Positions 46,684-55,321 of a stretch of 64,000 nucleotides of DNA are shown here, in pieces. Source of the stretch: K189A clade bacterium. GTDB taxonomy: Bacteria > Pseudomonadota > Gammaproteobacteria > Pseudomonadales > Azotimanducaceae. The notes under the pieces were generated by a model, which saw nothing but the letters and a program-made list of their open reading frames with translations, ran no database searches and was not told the DNA's origin. The stretch's first letter is position 1, and every line of letters begins with the position of its first letter. Where the stretch lies: assembly GCA_902613475.1 (NCBI GenBank), contig CACMHG010000003.1, positions 1-64,000 of the forward strand, read 5' to 3'. A program made the position numbers and the translations under genes.

Positions 46684-47006
46684 TGGTAGCCCCGACAGGA
46701 GTCGAACCTGTATCTATCGCTTCATACCCGCTACTGCTTTCGCAGCCGCCCGAGGGCGTTTGTGGTCTGGACTTTCTCTTAGCCGTGGCCCAGTTGACAC
46801 CAGGCGGTAGGCTGCATCCGTTAAGTCTCTACACCTTCCGACACCTAACCACAGTGTTGGCTTGGCTCGGGATTGCCATGCTCGCTAACGAGTAGCCTCG
46901 ATACGAGTGCAGGTTTCCCCGAATTTGAATGCTTCTCATCGATCGTTTCCAAACCGATGACCCAATATTTAGGAGGCGATCGTTCTATCCATTGAACTAC
47001 GGAGCC
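46684..47006 (-). tRNA. tRNA-Arg(CCT) interrupted by a group I intron
   Basis: On the minus strand the 5' exon (47006-46971, 36 nt) runs from GGCTCCG through the D arm GTTC/GAAC to ATCGC-CTCCT. The 3' exon (46722-46684, 39 nt) starts AAGCGAT and includes the T arm ACAGG-TTCGACT-CCTGT and encoded CCA. Joined, they give anticodon stem ATCGC/GCGAT with loop CTCCTAA, anticodon CCT. The acceptor stem has two G-T wobbles. The intron sits after the third anticodon base, the position known for group I introns in some proteobacterial tRNA-Arg(CCU) genes. Confidence 0.95.
46723..46970 (-). ncRNA. 248-nt group I intron (IC3-like) in tRNA-Arg(CCT)
   Basis: Read on the minus strand, the intron begins AAATATTGGG and ends in G. 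The splice-site U before it can wobble with G in the internal guide. The core elements are clear: GGGGAAACCTG, then GGCAATCCCGAGCCAAGCC (46859-46877) as P/Q, GGTGTAGAGACT (46824-46835) as R and AAGAGAAAGTCC (46769-46780) as S, plus a GCGAAAGC loop near the end. These match the Anabaena tRNA-Leu and Azoarcus types. No homing endonuclease frame is inside, so it is likely a small self-splicing intron. Confidence 0.93.
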
Positions 47007-47070
47007 TAAAACGTTTTTCGGCGGCACAATTGTAACAAGATGTCTCACTGGCAAATAGCTTCGCCGTCAC

Positions 47071-47721
47071 TTAATCAGACCATCGATCAAAACGCAGGAT
47101 TTCGTCTAAGGGCTTGCGCGTGACCGGGCCAAATTTACCCAGCGGGTAGCCCACGGGAATCAGCGCATAGGCAGCCATGGTCTCCGGCAAGTGCAGGACT
47201 TCGGCAACGGCTTTGCGATCATTTAGCGCCAAGGTTGTGGGTGCTGCACCAAGTTCCAGGGCTCTTGCGGCCAGCAGCAAATTCTGGATGCCCGGCCATA
47301 TGGAGCCATTGCCTCGGGCAATCATATCGTTGCTGGCTGGTGCGCCGAATTCCATGCACGCGATGATAAGCGCTGGAATCTCGTGCATATGTTCTTTTTG
47401 CCATACCACTGCGTCGACCATGCGCTGGCGCTTATCGCTGCTTTGATGGGAAAGGCTGCCCGGTTTGTCAATCAGCGGTGCCAGATAGGTTTCAACACCC
47501 TGACGGTTCAAATCGGCCAAGCGCCGCCTCACCTCAGGGTCGGTGACGACAATCCAGCGCGCCCCCTGGGTGTTAGAACCTGAAGGCGCTTGGTTAGCCG
47601 CGCTGACTAGCTCGCGCAGCAAGTCTTCGGATACCGCTCGGCTATCCAGTCGCCGCATGGCTCGGCAGTTATACATAGTGTCGAAGACACCCATTTGGTT
47701 TTGTGTGGCGCTTTGTGACAT
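47071..47721 (-). CDS. nitroreductase family protein
   Basis: A 216-residue FMN-dependent nitroreductase-fold protein. FMN-binding residues are expected in MYNCRAMRRLDSRAVSEDLL near residue 16 and in NQAPSGSNTQGARWIVV near 45. The C-terminal ALIPVGYPLGKFGPVTRKPL is typical of the family. Members reduce nitro groups, quinones or enones, or remove halogens. The ATG has a strong GGGAGGGA site. It may share a transcript with aroA upstream, 34 bp away. The true substrate is not evident. Confidence 0.88.
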   Translation of the reverse strand: MSQSATQNQMGVFDTMYNCRAMRRLDSRAVSEDLLRELVSAANQAPSGSNTQGARWIVVTDPEVRRRLADLNRQGVETYLAPLIDKPGSLSHQSSDKRQRMVDAVVWQKEHMHEIPALIIACMEFGAPASNDMIARGNGSIWPGIQNLLLAARALELGAAPTTLALNDRKAVAEVLHLPETMAAYALIPVGYPLGKFGPVTRKPLDEILRFDRWSD

Positions 47722-47755
47722 GAAGGTCCCTCCCCAGGTACGGTTGTTTTGTGGC

Positions 47756-49048
47756 TTACGATTGAAGACGCTCGTAGTCGTCCCAAAATGCAGGATAAGT
47801 TTTATTGACCACGGCCTTATCGTCGATGGTTAAGGTGCCGTGGGCGCTCGCCAGAGTAGCGAAAGCCATCGCCATGCGGTGATCGTGGTAGGTATTAAGT
47901 GTATGGATCTCGGGTTCAAGTTTACCCAGCGGAGATACCACGATGCTGTCGTGGGTAGTACTCAACTCGATACCCATGGCCCTCATCTCCGTCGCGGGAC
48001 ACTCCAATCGATCGCACTCCTTGTAGTGTAGCGACTGCAGTCCGGTGATCTCAATCGGCTCTGCCAACAAGGGCGACATGGCGATTAACGTCAGCGCAAC
48101 ATCCGGCATTTCTTGCATGTCAATTCGGCGCAGAGGTAGAAGCTGCTTGGGGCCGGTGATGCGGGTCTGAGCCTGTCTTTCGACGGTTGCGCCCAGCGAT
48201 TCCATCACGTCGCAAAAAAGGTAATCACCCTGCACCGTGGTCTCGTCCAAGTTGGTAAGTGTAACCCTGCCAGCAAGAAGCGTCGCAAGCGCTAAGAAAT
48301 AGCTCGCCGCCGAGGCGTCTCCTTCAATGAAAAATTCGCCCGGCTGGTAGTCTGCCGCTGGCAGACTTAAGACCGTGTCATCAACCCACTTACCGACAAC
48401 TGACCGCTTACCCATCTCATTCAGCGTGATGTCGATGTATGGTCGAGAGACAAGGTCTCCATGGATGTGAATTCCTTGGGTAGGCAGTGCCTTGCGGCGC
48501 GCCAGTATCGGGGCTATCACAGTCAGTGCGGTGATGTACTGGCTCGATAAAGATCCATCGATATGCAAGGGGCCGTTGCTGGTTAGTCCGCCATGAATCA
48601 CAGCTGGCAAGGTACCGGCGTCACTGGTTACGTCGCAACCGTTGTCGCGAAGCACCTCAAACAAGGGTGCATTAGTTCGTACTCGTAGGGATTCGTGACC
48701 GTCGATGCGCGTGCTGCCATTGCGTAAAGCGGCCAGCGCGATCAGCAGACGCGTCGATGCACCGCTCATGCGACAATTGAGCTCGACGTGGCCTGAGCCA
48801 AAGTCCATGGGGCCCGTAATACGGGTTCCTGAAGTGTCTTCATCTATGGCTACACCGAGGGCTCGCAGGCAGTCGATCATGGCGTCGGTATCATCGCACT
48901 TCGGGATGCCAGTGATATGGCTCGTGCCTTCCACCAAGGCGGCGATGGCGAGCTGGCGCAGCGCTATTGATTTACTGCCCGGTAGAGTGACCGTGGCCTC
49001 GAACCCAGGGGACAACTTGGGGATCAAAAAAGTGCTGTCGGGTATCAT
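47756..49048 (-). CDS. aroA: 3-phosphoshikimate 1-carboxyvinyltransferase (EPSP synthase), divergent
   Basis: A 430-residue EPSP synthase of the shikimate pathway. Core motifs are TLPGSKSIALRQLAIAAL near residue 21 (Lys, Ser and Arg for phosphoenolpyruvate/shikimate-3-phosphate binding), SLSSQYITAL near 166, EGDASAASYFLA near 243, KECDRL near 343 and TYHDHRMAMAFA near 390. The loop normally NAGTAMR reads MSGASTRLL here, so residues near the glyphosate-sensitive Gly differ from class I and II enzymes. It stands apart from other aro genes, and could be a second, specialised copy. Confidence 0.88.
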   Translation of the reverse strand: MIPDSTFLIPKLSPGFEATVTLPGSKSIALRQLAIAALVEGTSHITGIPKCDDTDAMIDCLRALGVAIDEDTSGTRITGPMDFGSGHVELNCRMSGASTRLLIALAALRNGSTRIDGHESLRVRTNAPLFEVLRDNGCDVTSDAGTLPAVIHGGLTSNGPLHIDGSLSSQYITALTVIAPILARRKALPTQGIHIHGDLVSRPYIDITLNEMGKRSVVGKWVDDTVLSLPAADYQPGEFFIEGDASAASYFLALATLLAGRVTLTNLDETTVQGDYLFCDVMESLGATVERQAQTRITGPKQLLPLRRIDMQEMPDVALTLIAMSPLLAEPIEITGLQSLHYKECDRLECPATEMRAMGIELSTTHDSIVVSPLGKLEPEIHTLNTYHDHRMAMAFATLASAHGTLTIDDKAVVNKTYPAFWDDYERLQS

Positions 49049-49139
49049 GGGTCATCTGGAAATTTGTGAGAGCTGCCACTTTAACCTAGGGCTCGCAGGT
49101 TTGCAGACCTTGAAGTAGGCAAGAGCAGGGGAGCAGGGG

Positions 49140-50633
49140 ATGAGCAATTTTTTTGCGCAACTAGAGGCCGGTTTTGAGGCGAGCGCTGACCAGCTAGCGC
49201 TGATCCTTTCAGGTCAAAACGACTGGACCTACGCGGCGTTACTGCAGCAGATCAATAGAGCCGCCGCGCAGCTGGTGGCTTTCGGTGTGAACCCCGGTGA
49301 TCGAGTGCTTGTGCAGGTGCCTAAGTCCCCAGAGAACTTGGCCCTTTACCTTGCATGTTTGAAACTTGGGCTGGTGTATGTGCCTTTAAATACTGGGTAT
49401 ACCGCTGCAGAGCTAGATTACTTTGTCAGCGATGCCGAACCGGTTCTGTACGTGGGTAAGCAACAACGCAGCGACGTAGTAAGCGCGACGCTGCAGCCGC
49501 GGGATGCCCAACGTTTACTGGTTTTTAGCAATGGTGAAGGCTCGGAAATTGACGCCGTTGTGTCGCCGACGGTGACTCGAAGCACAGATGACTTGGCGGC
49601 CATTCTCTATACCTCTGGTACTACGGGCCGCTCCAAGGGTGCCATGCTCAGCCACGGCAATCTTGCCTCCAATGCCCATGCATTAAGCAAGGAGTGGGGC
49701 TGGCAGCCATCTGATGTTTTGCTCAACGCGTTGCCGATCTTTCACGTGCACGGCTTATTCATCGCCAGCCACTGCGCTCTGCTTAATGCCACGCCTATGA
49801 TCTTTCTCGAAAAGTTCGACGCCGGTGACGTGATGGCGCGATTACCGGACGCCACGGTGATGATGGGTGTGCCGACGTTTTATACCCGCCTGCTCGATCA
49901 GTCCGAGCTGACACCGGCGAGTGTTGCCCATATGCGCGTGTTCATTTGTGGTTCTGCGCCGCTGACCGAGCAGACCTTTAGTGAATGGGAGCAGCGGACG
50001 GGTCATCGTATTTTGGAACGCTATGGCATGAGCGAAACCATCATTAACACCAGTAATCCACTGCAAGGTGAGCGCGTTGCCGGCACCGTTGGATTCGCGC
50101 TACCCGGCCAACAGGTGCGAGTTGCCAGCGAGGATGGTGTCGTCGTGCCGGCGGGTGAGGTTGGCATGATCGAAGTGGCGGGTCCGAATGTGTTTCAGGG
50201 GTACTGGCGCATGCCGGAAAAAACTGCTGAAGAAGTTCGCCCTGACGGTTTTTTTATCACCGGTGACTTGGGCGTGCAGGCTGCGGATGGGCGTCTTAGC
50301 ATCGTTGGGCGATCAAAAGATCTGGTGATATCTGGCGGCTACAATGTGTATCCCAAGGAAGTTGAGGTGGTGCTAGATGAGATGCCTCAGGTGGCAGAAT
50401 CTGCGGTGATCGGCGTGCCTCATCCCGACTTCGGCGAAGCGGTAGTCGCGGTGGTCGTGCCTGCGGGTGACGAGGTCACGCAAGCAGACGTAGACGCAGC
50501 CCTCGGCGATCAGCTCGCGCGATTTAAGCAGCCAAAGCGAGTGTTAAATGTTGCCGAGCTGCCGCGCAATACCATGGGTAAGGTGCAGAAAAATCTGCTG
50601 CGCGATCAGCACGGTGATTTATTTGCTTCCTAG
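49140..50633 (+). CDS. malonyl-CoA synthetase-like acyl-CoA ligase
   Basis: A 497-residue AMP-forming acyl-CoA ligase that closely resembles malonyl-CoA synthetase (MatB). ATP-binding YTSGTTGRSKGAM lies near residue 158, the MatB-type LPIFHVHGLFIA near 200, ILERYGMSETIINTSNPLQG near 288, and GDLGVQAADG and the C-terminal Lys motif (PRNTMGKVQKN) further on. It activates malonate or methylmalonate to the CoA ester. The ATG has AGGGGAGCAGGGG upstream. It converges on the next ligase with a 4-bp overlap. No decarboxylase or malonate carrier is adjacent. Confidence 0.85.
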   Translation: MSNFFAQLEAGFEASADQLALILSGQNDWTYAALLQQINRAAAQLVAFGVNPGDRVLVQVPKSPENLALYLACLKLGLVYVPLNTGYTAAELDYFVSDAEPVLYVGKQQRSDVVSATLQPRDAQRLLVFSNGEGSEIDAVVSPTVTRSTDDLAAILYTSGTTGRSKGAMLSHGNLASNAHALSKEWGWQPSDVLLNALPIFHVHGLFIASHCALLNATPMIFLEKFDAGDVMARLPDATVMMGVPTFYTRLLDQSELTPASVAHMRVFICGSAPLTEQTFSEWEQRTGHRILERYGMSETIINTSNPLQGERVAGTVGFALPGQQVRVASEDGVVVPAGEVGMIEVAGPNVFQGYWRMPEKTAEEVRPDGFFITGDLGVQAADGRLSIVGRSKDLVISGGYNVYPKEVEVVLDEMPQVAESAVIGVPHPDFGEAVVAVVVPAGDEVTQADVDAALGDQLARFKQPKRVLNVAELPRNTMGKVQKNLLRDQHGDLFAS

Positions 50634-52324
50634 TGCGCGTTACTGATGTCCAACGATTCGCGTAGCTCGCGCTTGAGGAATTTACCCGAGGCATTACGAG
50701 GTAGTGCTTCTTCAACAAACCAAAAGTAGCGCGGCACTTTGAACTTCGCGAGCTGGGTGGCGCAATGCTCGCGCAGCGTGTCGGCAGTGGCAGCGGCACC
50801 GGGCTTCAAGAAGACGGCAATGCCGACTTCCTCGCCCAGGCGATCATCGGGCACACCGAACACTGTGCATTCAGCCACATCGTCATGATCAAAGATTGCG
50901 CTCTCCACTTCCGCGCAGTAGATGTTTTCTCCGCCTCGGAGCACCATGTCCTTAATGCGATCCACAATGTATAGAAAATCGTCTTCATCCTTTCGCGCCA
51001 TATCGCCGGTGCGAAGCCAACCGTCGATAATGGTTTCCGCGGTAGCTTCTTCACGATTGAGATAACCTCGAATCACGTGGGCGCCGCGCACCCATAGTTC
51101 GCCAGGCTCGCCCTCGGGCATTTCCTCGCCCGTATCAGGGTTCACGATTTTAGACTCATAGGCGGGCATTGCAGGGCCGCAGCTTGCAGGCTTATCCACG
51201 AAGTGATCGCCGCTGATGGAGGTGATGATGCCGCAGGTTTCGGTCATGCCATAACCCGTGTTCGGACGCGCAGTGGCCACCTGCTGATCGATCTTACCGA
51301 CCAGATCCGGCTGCAGCTGTGCGCCGCCACCGCCCAATGTCATTAAACTCGACGTGTCGGTTTTCGCAAAATCAGGGTGTGAGATGATTTCTCTCGCCAT
51401 CACGGGTACGCCGCTCACGGCCGTAATGCGTTCGCGCTCGATGAGTTTTAGCGCCTCTCCGGCCTCCCATTTGTACATGTGCACGAGTTTGCCGCCGCCC
51501 AGAGTCGTGCCCTGGGCCGCGCAGTTATTGGCGGTCACGTGAAACAGCGGTGTCGTGACCAGGGCGCAGCCAATCGGCGGTTCGTCGTCGGCGCTAATCA
51601 GGCCTTTCTGAATGCCCAGTATTTTCTGCAGGCCGGCTGAAAAGAGCATGCTCCACACATTGCTGACACAGCCGCGATGGGTCAGCTGCGCGCCCTTTGG
51701 ACGCCCCGTGGTGCCTGAGGTATAGAAAATACAGGCATCGCTGTCGGTATCGATATCGACCATGGGTTGTTGTGTGTCACCAGATACGACGTCAGTCCAG
51801 GGTGTTACGCCAATTTCTGCCTCAGGAAATCGAACACCAACTAGTTTGATGTCCGACACGTTGGCACGGTGTTCACCGAGTTGATCCAATCTCTCCTTAT
51901 CGAGTATGAGCACCTTGGGAGTGGAGTCTTCTAGGGCATAGAGCATCTCTGGTCCAATCCACCAAGCGTTCATGCCCACAACTGCCGCGCCAACCGAGGT
52001 AATGGCCCAATACGCCTGCATCCACTCAGGATAGTTACGCATGGCGATTGCGACTCTGTCGCCGGGCTCAACACCTTGATCAATTAGCCAGTTGGCTAAG
52101 GATGCGACGCGCTGGTGCGCCTCGCCGTAGGTAAGGCGCTCATCGTTGTATACAAGATAGTCACGATCTGCGAACTGTGCGGTACTCAACCATAGGTCGC
52201 GCAAGCTGCCGGGAGCGTTGGCATAAGTGCGTATATCGACACCGCGAACGTTGGTCGTCACTACTTCGAAATCCGCACCCGGTGCGGTCAGCTGCGTCCA
52301 AGCTGCGCGGTAATCTTGATACAT
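50630..52324 (-). CDS. class I AMP-forming acyl-CoA synthetase
   Basis: A 564-residue acyl-CoA ligase, with FYTSGTTGRPKGAQLTHRG near residue 203, TGYGMTETCGI near 365, GWLRTGDMARKDEDDFLYIVDR near 445, and the C-terminal LPRNASGKFLKREL with the catalytic Lys. It activates a carboxylic acid, probably a medium or long chain or aromatic acid, to CoA via the adenylate. It is typical for organisms with many such ligases. The ATG follows a GGGGAGAG site. It is divergent from the glycosyltransferase pair. Confidence 0.88.
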   Translation of the reverse strand: MYQDYRAAWTQLTAPGADFEVVTTNVRGVDIRTYANAPGSLRDLWLSTAQFADRDYLVYNDERLTYGEAHQRVASLANWLIDQGVEPGDRVAIAMRNYPEWMQAYWAITSVGAAVVGMNAWWIGPEMLYALEDSTPKVLILDKERLDQLGEHRANVSDIKLVGVRFPEAEIGVTPWTDVVSGDTQQPMVDIDTDSDACIFYTSGTTGRPKGAQLTHRGCVSNVWSMLFSAGLQKILGIQKGLISADDEPPIGCALVTTPLFHVTANNCAAQGTTLGGGKLVHMYKWEAGEALKLIERERITAVSGVPVMAREIISHPDFAKTDTSSLMTLGGGGAQLQPDLVGKIDQQVATARPNTGYGMTETCGIITSISGDHFVDKPASCGPAMPAYESKIVNPDTGEEMPEGEPGELWVRGAHVIRGYLNREEATAETIIDGWLRTGDMARKDEDDFLYIVDRIKDMVLRGGENIYCAEVESAIFDHDDVAECTVFGVPDDRLGEEVGIAVFLKPGAAATADTLREHCATQLAKFKVPRYFWFVEEALPRNASGKFLKRELRESLDISNAH

Positions 52325-52568
52325 AGTTCTCTCCCCAAAAGCGGGAAAGAGTACAGGCTCACGGTGAATTTGCGAAGACGTCGCGAAGCTCTTTGAATCG
52401 TCAATGGTGGGAGTGACAGCCAGCCTAGGGCTGGATTTAAGGATGGGCCAAAGGATTGGGTTAGGGCTGGGAGCGGAGAAAAATGCCGAGAGACCTGCTG
52501 GTGATTGTCCTTATGTTTGGCTGGGGTCAAACTGAGACTCAGTCAACTGAGTATCAACCATTCTTAAC

Positions 52569-53297
52569 GTGTCGTCAGAGCAAGCCCCGCCAGCCTTAGC
52601 CATTGTGATCCCGATCAAATCGGCGGATGAATCTGTGGAGGCATTTGTTAGCCCACTACTGCTCGAGGGTCACGAGGTTGTAGTGGTGGAGGCGTCGCCG
52701 GAGAGTCCTTCTTCCGCAAGAGACGACATCAGGCGGCGATGCCAAGACGTCGGTGTTCGATGGATACAAGCACCCGCCTCCCGGGGTGGGCAAATCGCCG
52801 TAGGCATTGCCAATACTCGTGCTGACCTAATTTGGGTACTGCATATAGACAGCATCAATCTCGCGCCAGGGCTTACCTATCTTCAAGATTTGGTAAAGAC
52901 CAGGGGTCTATATTGGGGGCGTTTTGATGTGGAGTTACGGGGCGATCACCCTGGCCTTGCCTGGGTGTCGCGAGCGATGAACTGGCGTTCGAGGCTTCGG
53001 CGGATTTGCACCGGAGATCAGGGCATGTTTTTCCATCGCAGGCTACTCGATCAAATTGGGGGCTTTCCGGATCAGCCGCTGATGGAAGATATTGAGGTCA
53101 GCAAGCGTCTGCGACTGATCGGTGAGTTTCGGGCACCGCGGGTGACAATTGCCGCCAGCGGCGAGCGCTGGTTACGAAAGGGCTTTTGGCGAACAGTTTT
53201 TTCTATGTGGCGCTGGCGTATTCGCTACTTCCTCGGTGCGCCGGCGGATTCGCTTTACCGCGAATACTACGGCCTTCCAAGGCAGAGTGATCAGTGA
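52569..53297 (+). CDS. TIGR04283-type family 2 glycosyltransferase (arsenosugar-cluster type)
   Basis: A 242-residue GT2-like enzyme matching the group called arsenosugar biosynthesis glycosyltransferase. Typical segments are ASRGGQIAVGIANTRADLIWVLHIDS near residue 80-100 and GDQGMFFHRRLLDQIGGFPD with LMEDIEVSKRLR near 150-180. It starts at a GTG. The DUF2064-type partner overlaps by GTGA, the usual pairing. No ArsM methyltransferase or radical SAM gene of the arsenosugar pathway is beside it, so the product is uncertain. Confidence 0.82.
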   Translation: MSSEQAPPALAIVIPIKSADESVEAFVSPLLLEGHEVVVVEASPESPSSARDDIRRRCQDVGVRWIQAPASRGGQIAVGIANTRADLIWVLHIDSINLAPGLTYLQDLVKTRGLYWGRFDVELRGDHPGLAWVSRAMNWRSRLRRICTGDQGMFFHRRLLDQIGGFPDQPLMEDIEVSKRLRLIGEFRAPRVTIAASGERWLRKGFWRTVFSMWRWRIRYFLGAPADSLYREYYGLPRQSDQ

Positions 53298-53923
53298 CGA
53301 CATCCTTGCTCATTTTTGCCAAGGCACCTGAACCGGGACTGAGCAAAACCCGGCTAATGCCCCTGCTTGACGCCCAGGAAGCGGCGGCAGCCCACGAACA
53401 ACTGTCTAGGCGCGTCTTTCAAGCCATGGCGACGAGCCAACTCAGTATTGTTTTATGGGGCGCATCAGAGCACCCAACCCTGGTCGATTGGGCAGCCCAA
53501 TGCGGTTGGCCACTGCGACAGCAGCAGGGCGATGATCTAGGCGAGCGCATGGCTCAGGCGCTGGCTGATGAGTTAGCCGGCGGTGCCGAGCGAGCGATAT
53601 TGATTGGCACGGACTGTCCTTTGATGAGTGCCAATTATGTTGCACAAGCAGAGGCCGCGCTGGCATCAGCCGATGTTGTGCTGGGTCCTGCCGAAGACGG
53701 TGGATATGTGCTGATTGGCTGCTCGCGAGCAGTGCCAGAGATTTTTCGTGGAATCGAGTGGGGTACGAACCGGGTGCTAGAGCAAACCCTGAAATCAGCT
53801 TCCCAGGCGCAGCTCAGGGTGACTCTGCTCAATACACTTTGGGACGTTGATCGACCAGAGGACTGGCGGCGGTTTTTAGCGCTGCAGGCGGCTGAAAAGA
53901 AAAAGACGACGGACGGGGTTTAA
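53294..53923 (+). CDS. TIGR04282-type (DUF2064) glycosyltransferase
   Basis: A 209-residue nucleotidyl/glycosyl-transferase-fold protein. The start LLIFAKAPEPGLSKTRL is the typical family N-terminus. AILIGTDCPLMSANYV near residue 98 and GPAEDGGYVLIG near 133 hold the acidic catalytic residues, and TLWDVDRPEDWRRFLAL closes the fold. It starts at GTG 53294, overlapping the previous stop. Together with the TIGR04283 gene it makes the two-transferase module seen with arsenosugars, although some clusters lack arsenic genes. Confidence 0.85.
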   Translation: MTTSLLIFAKAPEPGLSKTRLMPLLDAQEAAAAHEQLSRRVFQAMATSQLSIVLWGASEHPTLVDWAAQCGWPLRQQQGDDLGERMAQALADELAGGAERAILIGTDCPLMSANYVAQAEAALASADVVLGPAEDGGYVLIGCSRAVPEIFRGIEWGTNRVLEQTLKSASQAQLRVTLLNTLWDVDRPEDWRRFLALQAAEKKKTTDGV

Positions 53924-54336
53924 GGCGAGGCCTGTGTGGCGACTTCCTTGATTCGAGCGACCATCGCGCGCAGGCCATTGCCGCGGGTTACTGACAGATG
54001 TGCTAGCAGGTCGAGTTGCCCAAAGACGTCCTCAATATCCAGCTTCTGTATCTCACTGGCCTGACGTCCGTCGACAATGACCAACACCACGGCAATGAGT
54101 CCGCGCACTATATGAGCATCGCTATCCATCGAAAACGTGAGCCCATCTGCGTCAGAGGTATGCGTCAGCCAGACCTGACTCTGACAGCCGCGTATCAGGT
54201 GATCATCGATCTTGTCAGATTCAGGCAGACCACCCAGATCCTTGCCTAGGTCGATGATGAACCGATACTTGTCTTCCCAGTCATCGAAAAAACTGAAGGT
54301 CTCTAGAAGTTCATCAAGCGTCATGCTCTGGGCCAT
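53920..54336 (-). CDS. sufE: sulfur acceptor protein SufE
   Basis: A 138-residue SufE, which takes persulfide sulfur from SufS and delivers it to SufBCD. Conserved features are FSFFDDWEDKYRFIIDLGK near residue 15 and the active Cys in HLIRGCQSQVWL near 50. RGLIAVVLVIVDG and HLSVTRGNGLRAM follow. The frame is open to 54393, but ATG 54336 gives the family length and lies 2 bp after sufT. It is the last gene of the operon and overlaps the glycosyltransferase convergently. Confidence 0.92.
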   Translation of the reverse strand: MAQSMTLDELLETFSFFDDWEDKYRFIIDLGKDLGGLPESDKIDDHLIRGCQSQVWLTHTSDADGLTFSMDSDAHIVRGLIAVVLVIVDGRQASEIQKLDIEDVFGQLDLLAHLSVTRGNGLRAMVARIKEVATQASP

Positions 54337-54338
54337 GT

Positions 54339-54866
54339 TCAAAATACGCCCAATTCGAGCTGCGCTTCCTCGGTCATCATGTCGCGAGACCACGGGGGTT
54401 CAAAAACCAAGGCGACTTCGACATCTATTAAGTTGGGTACCTGACGAACACGATCTTTGACTTCCTCGATCAGTACCGGACCCATGCCACAGCCTGGTGC
54501 GGTTAGGGTCATATCAATATCGACTTTGCCATCTTCAACGCGAACCGCGTAAATCAAACCCAGATCGGCGATGTTGACTGGAATTTCTGGGTCATATACC
54601 GAACGAAGCGCATGCCACACGTGGGCCTCGTCTACGACATTTGGCGTATCACTATCAGCGAACGTCAGGGGTTCCACGCGCAAACCAATGGCGTCGGCAT
54701 CGGCGCCGGCGATGCGCGCCATGTTGCCGTTCACCACCACAGTAAAGCTGCCGCCCAGGGTTTGGGTCAGCGTAATGAAGGCCCCGCCTGGAATGGTAAT
54801 GGGGTCGCCGGTAGGCACCAGTCTTCCGGGACAATCCCGGGTTGTTGTAACGATGCGCCTTTCCAC
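54339..54866 (-). CDS. sufT: Fe-S assembly protein SufT (DUF59/MIP18-like)
   Basis: A 175-residue SufT with an N-terminal beta region (VPTGDPITIPGGAFITL) and a C-terminal DUF59 domain. That domain has VYDPEIPVNIADLGLIY and MTLTAPGCGMGPVLIEEV with the conserved Cys. SufT helps mature Fe-S proteins under heavy demand. It starts at GTG 54866, three bases after the sufA stop. Confidence 0.92.
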   Translation of the reverse strand: MERRIVTTTRDCPGRLVPTGDPITIPGGAFITLTQTLGGSFTVVVNGNMARIAGADADAIGLRVEPLTFADSDTPNVVDEAHVWHALRSVYDPEIPVNIADLGLIYAVRVEDGKVDIDMTLTAPGCGMGPVLIEEVKDRVRQVPNLIDVEVALVFEPPWSRDMMTEEAQLELGVF

Positions 54867-54869
54867 GAG

Positions 54870-55268
54870 CTAGTTCGGCTGGGTCGCGTCAGTGGCAAGA
54901 TCAGAAGCAGTGCCTTCAGGGGCATTAGTATCATCAACCAGAGCAAAGCTCTCACCGCATCCACAATAGCTGGTGGCTTTAGAGTTTTTGAAGATTAGGG
55001 CGGAGTTCAAGCCCTGGGTGACCATGTCGATTTCAGTGCCATCAACCAGGACCAAGTCTTGTTCGTTGATGCAGACGGTGACCTGGTCGCTAACCGGTAC
55101 GAGGTGGTCGCCGGGTGCTGAATCTTCTAAAAAGTCCAGGGTATACATGAAGCCATTGCAGCCGCTTTCCTTAACGCCAAGGCGCAGATAACGGCTTTGG
55201 GTCTGTTCAACCTGGCTTTTGATATGCGCTTGAGCGCTCTGGGAAACGGATATCTGTGGTGTACTCAT
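54870..55268 (-). CDS. sufA: A-type Fe-S carrier SufA
   Basis: A 132-residue HesB/IscA-family carrier. The three cluster-binding Cys are in KESGCNGFMYTL and YCGCGESFALV, close to the C-terminus as expected. A 15-residue tail rich in Asp/Ala/Thr follows. It accepts clusters from SufBCD and passes them to targets. It lies 53 bp after sufS. Confidence 0.92.
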   Translation of the reverse strand: MSTPQISVSQSAQAHIKSQVEQTQSRYLRLGVKESGCNGFMYTLDFLEDSAPGDHLVPVSDQVTVCINEQDLVLVDGTEIDMVTQGLNSALIFKNSKATSYCGCGESFALVDDTNAPEGTASDLATDATQPN

Positions 55269-55321
55269 ATCTTTATCTCGGGGCTTTCGCCCACTGTACG
55301 GCCCTCGGGAACAGGTCTTTT

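Noticed and set aside
46683-46895. Plus-strand 70-residue frame across the split tRNA
   Set aside because: It lies entirely within the antisense of the tRNA and group I intron, whose structure explains the sequence.
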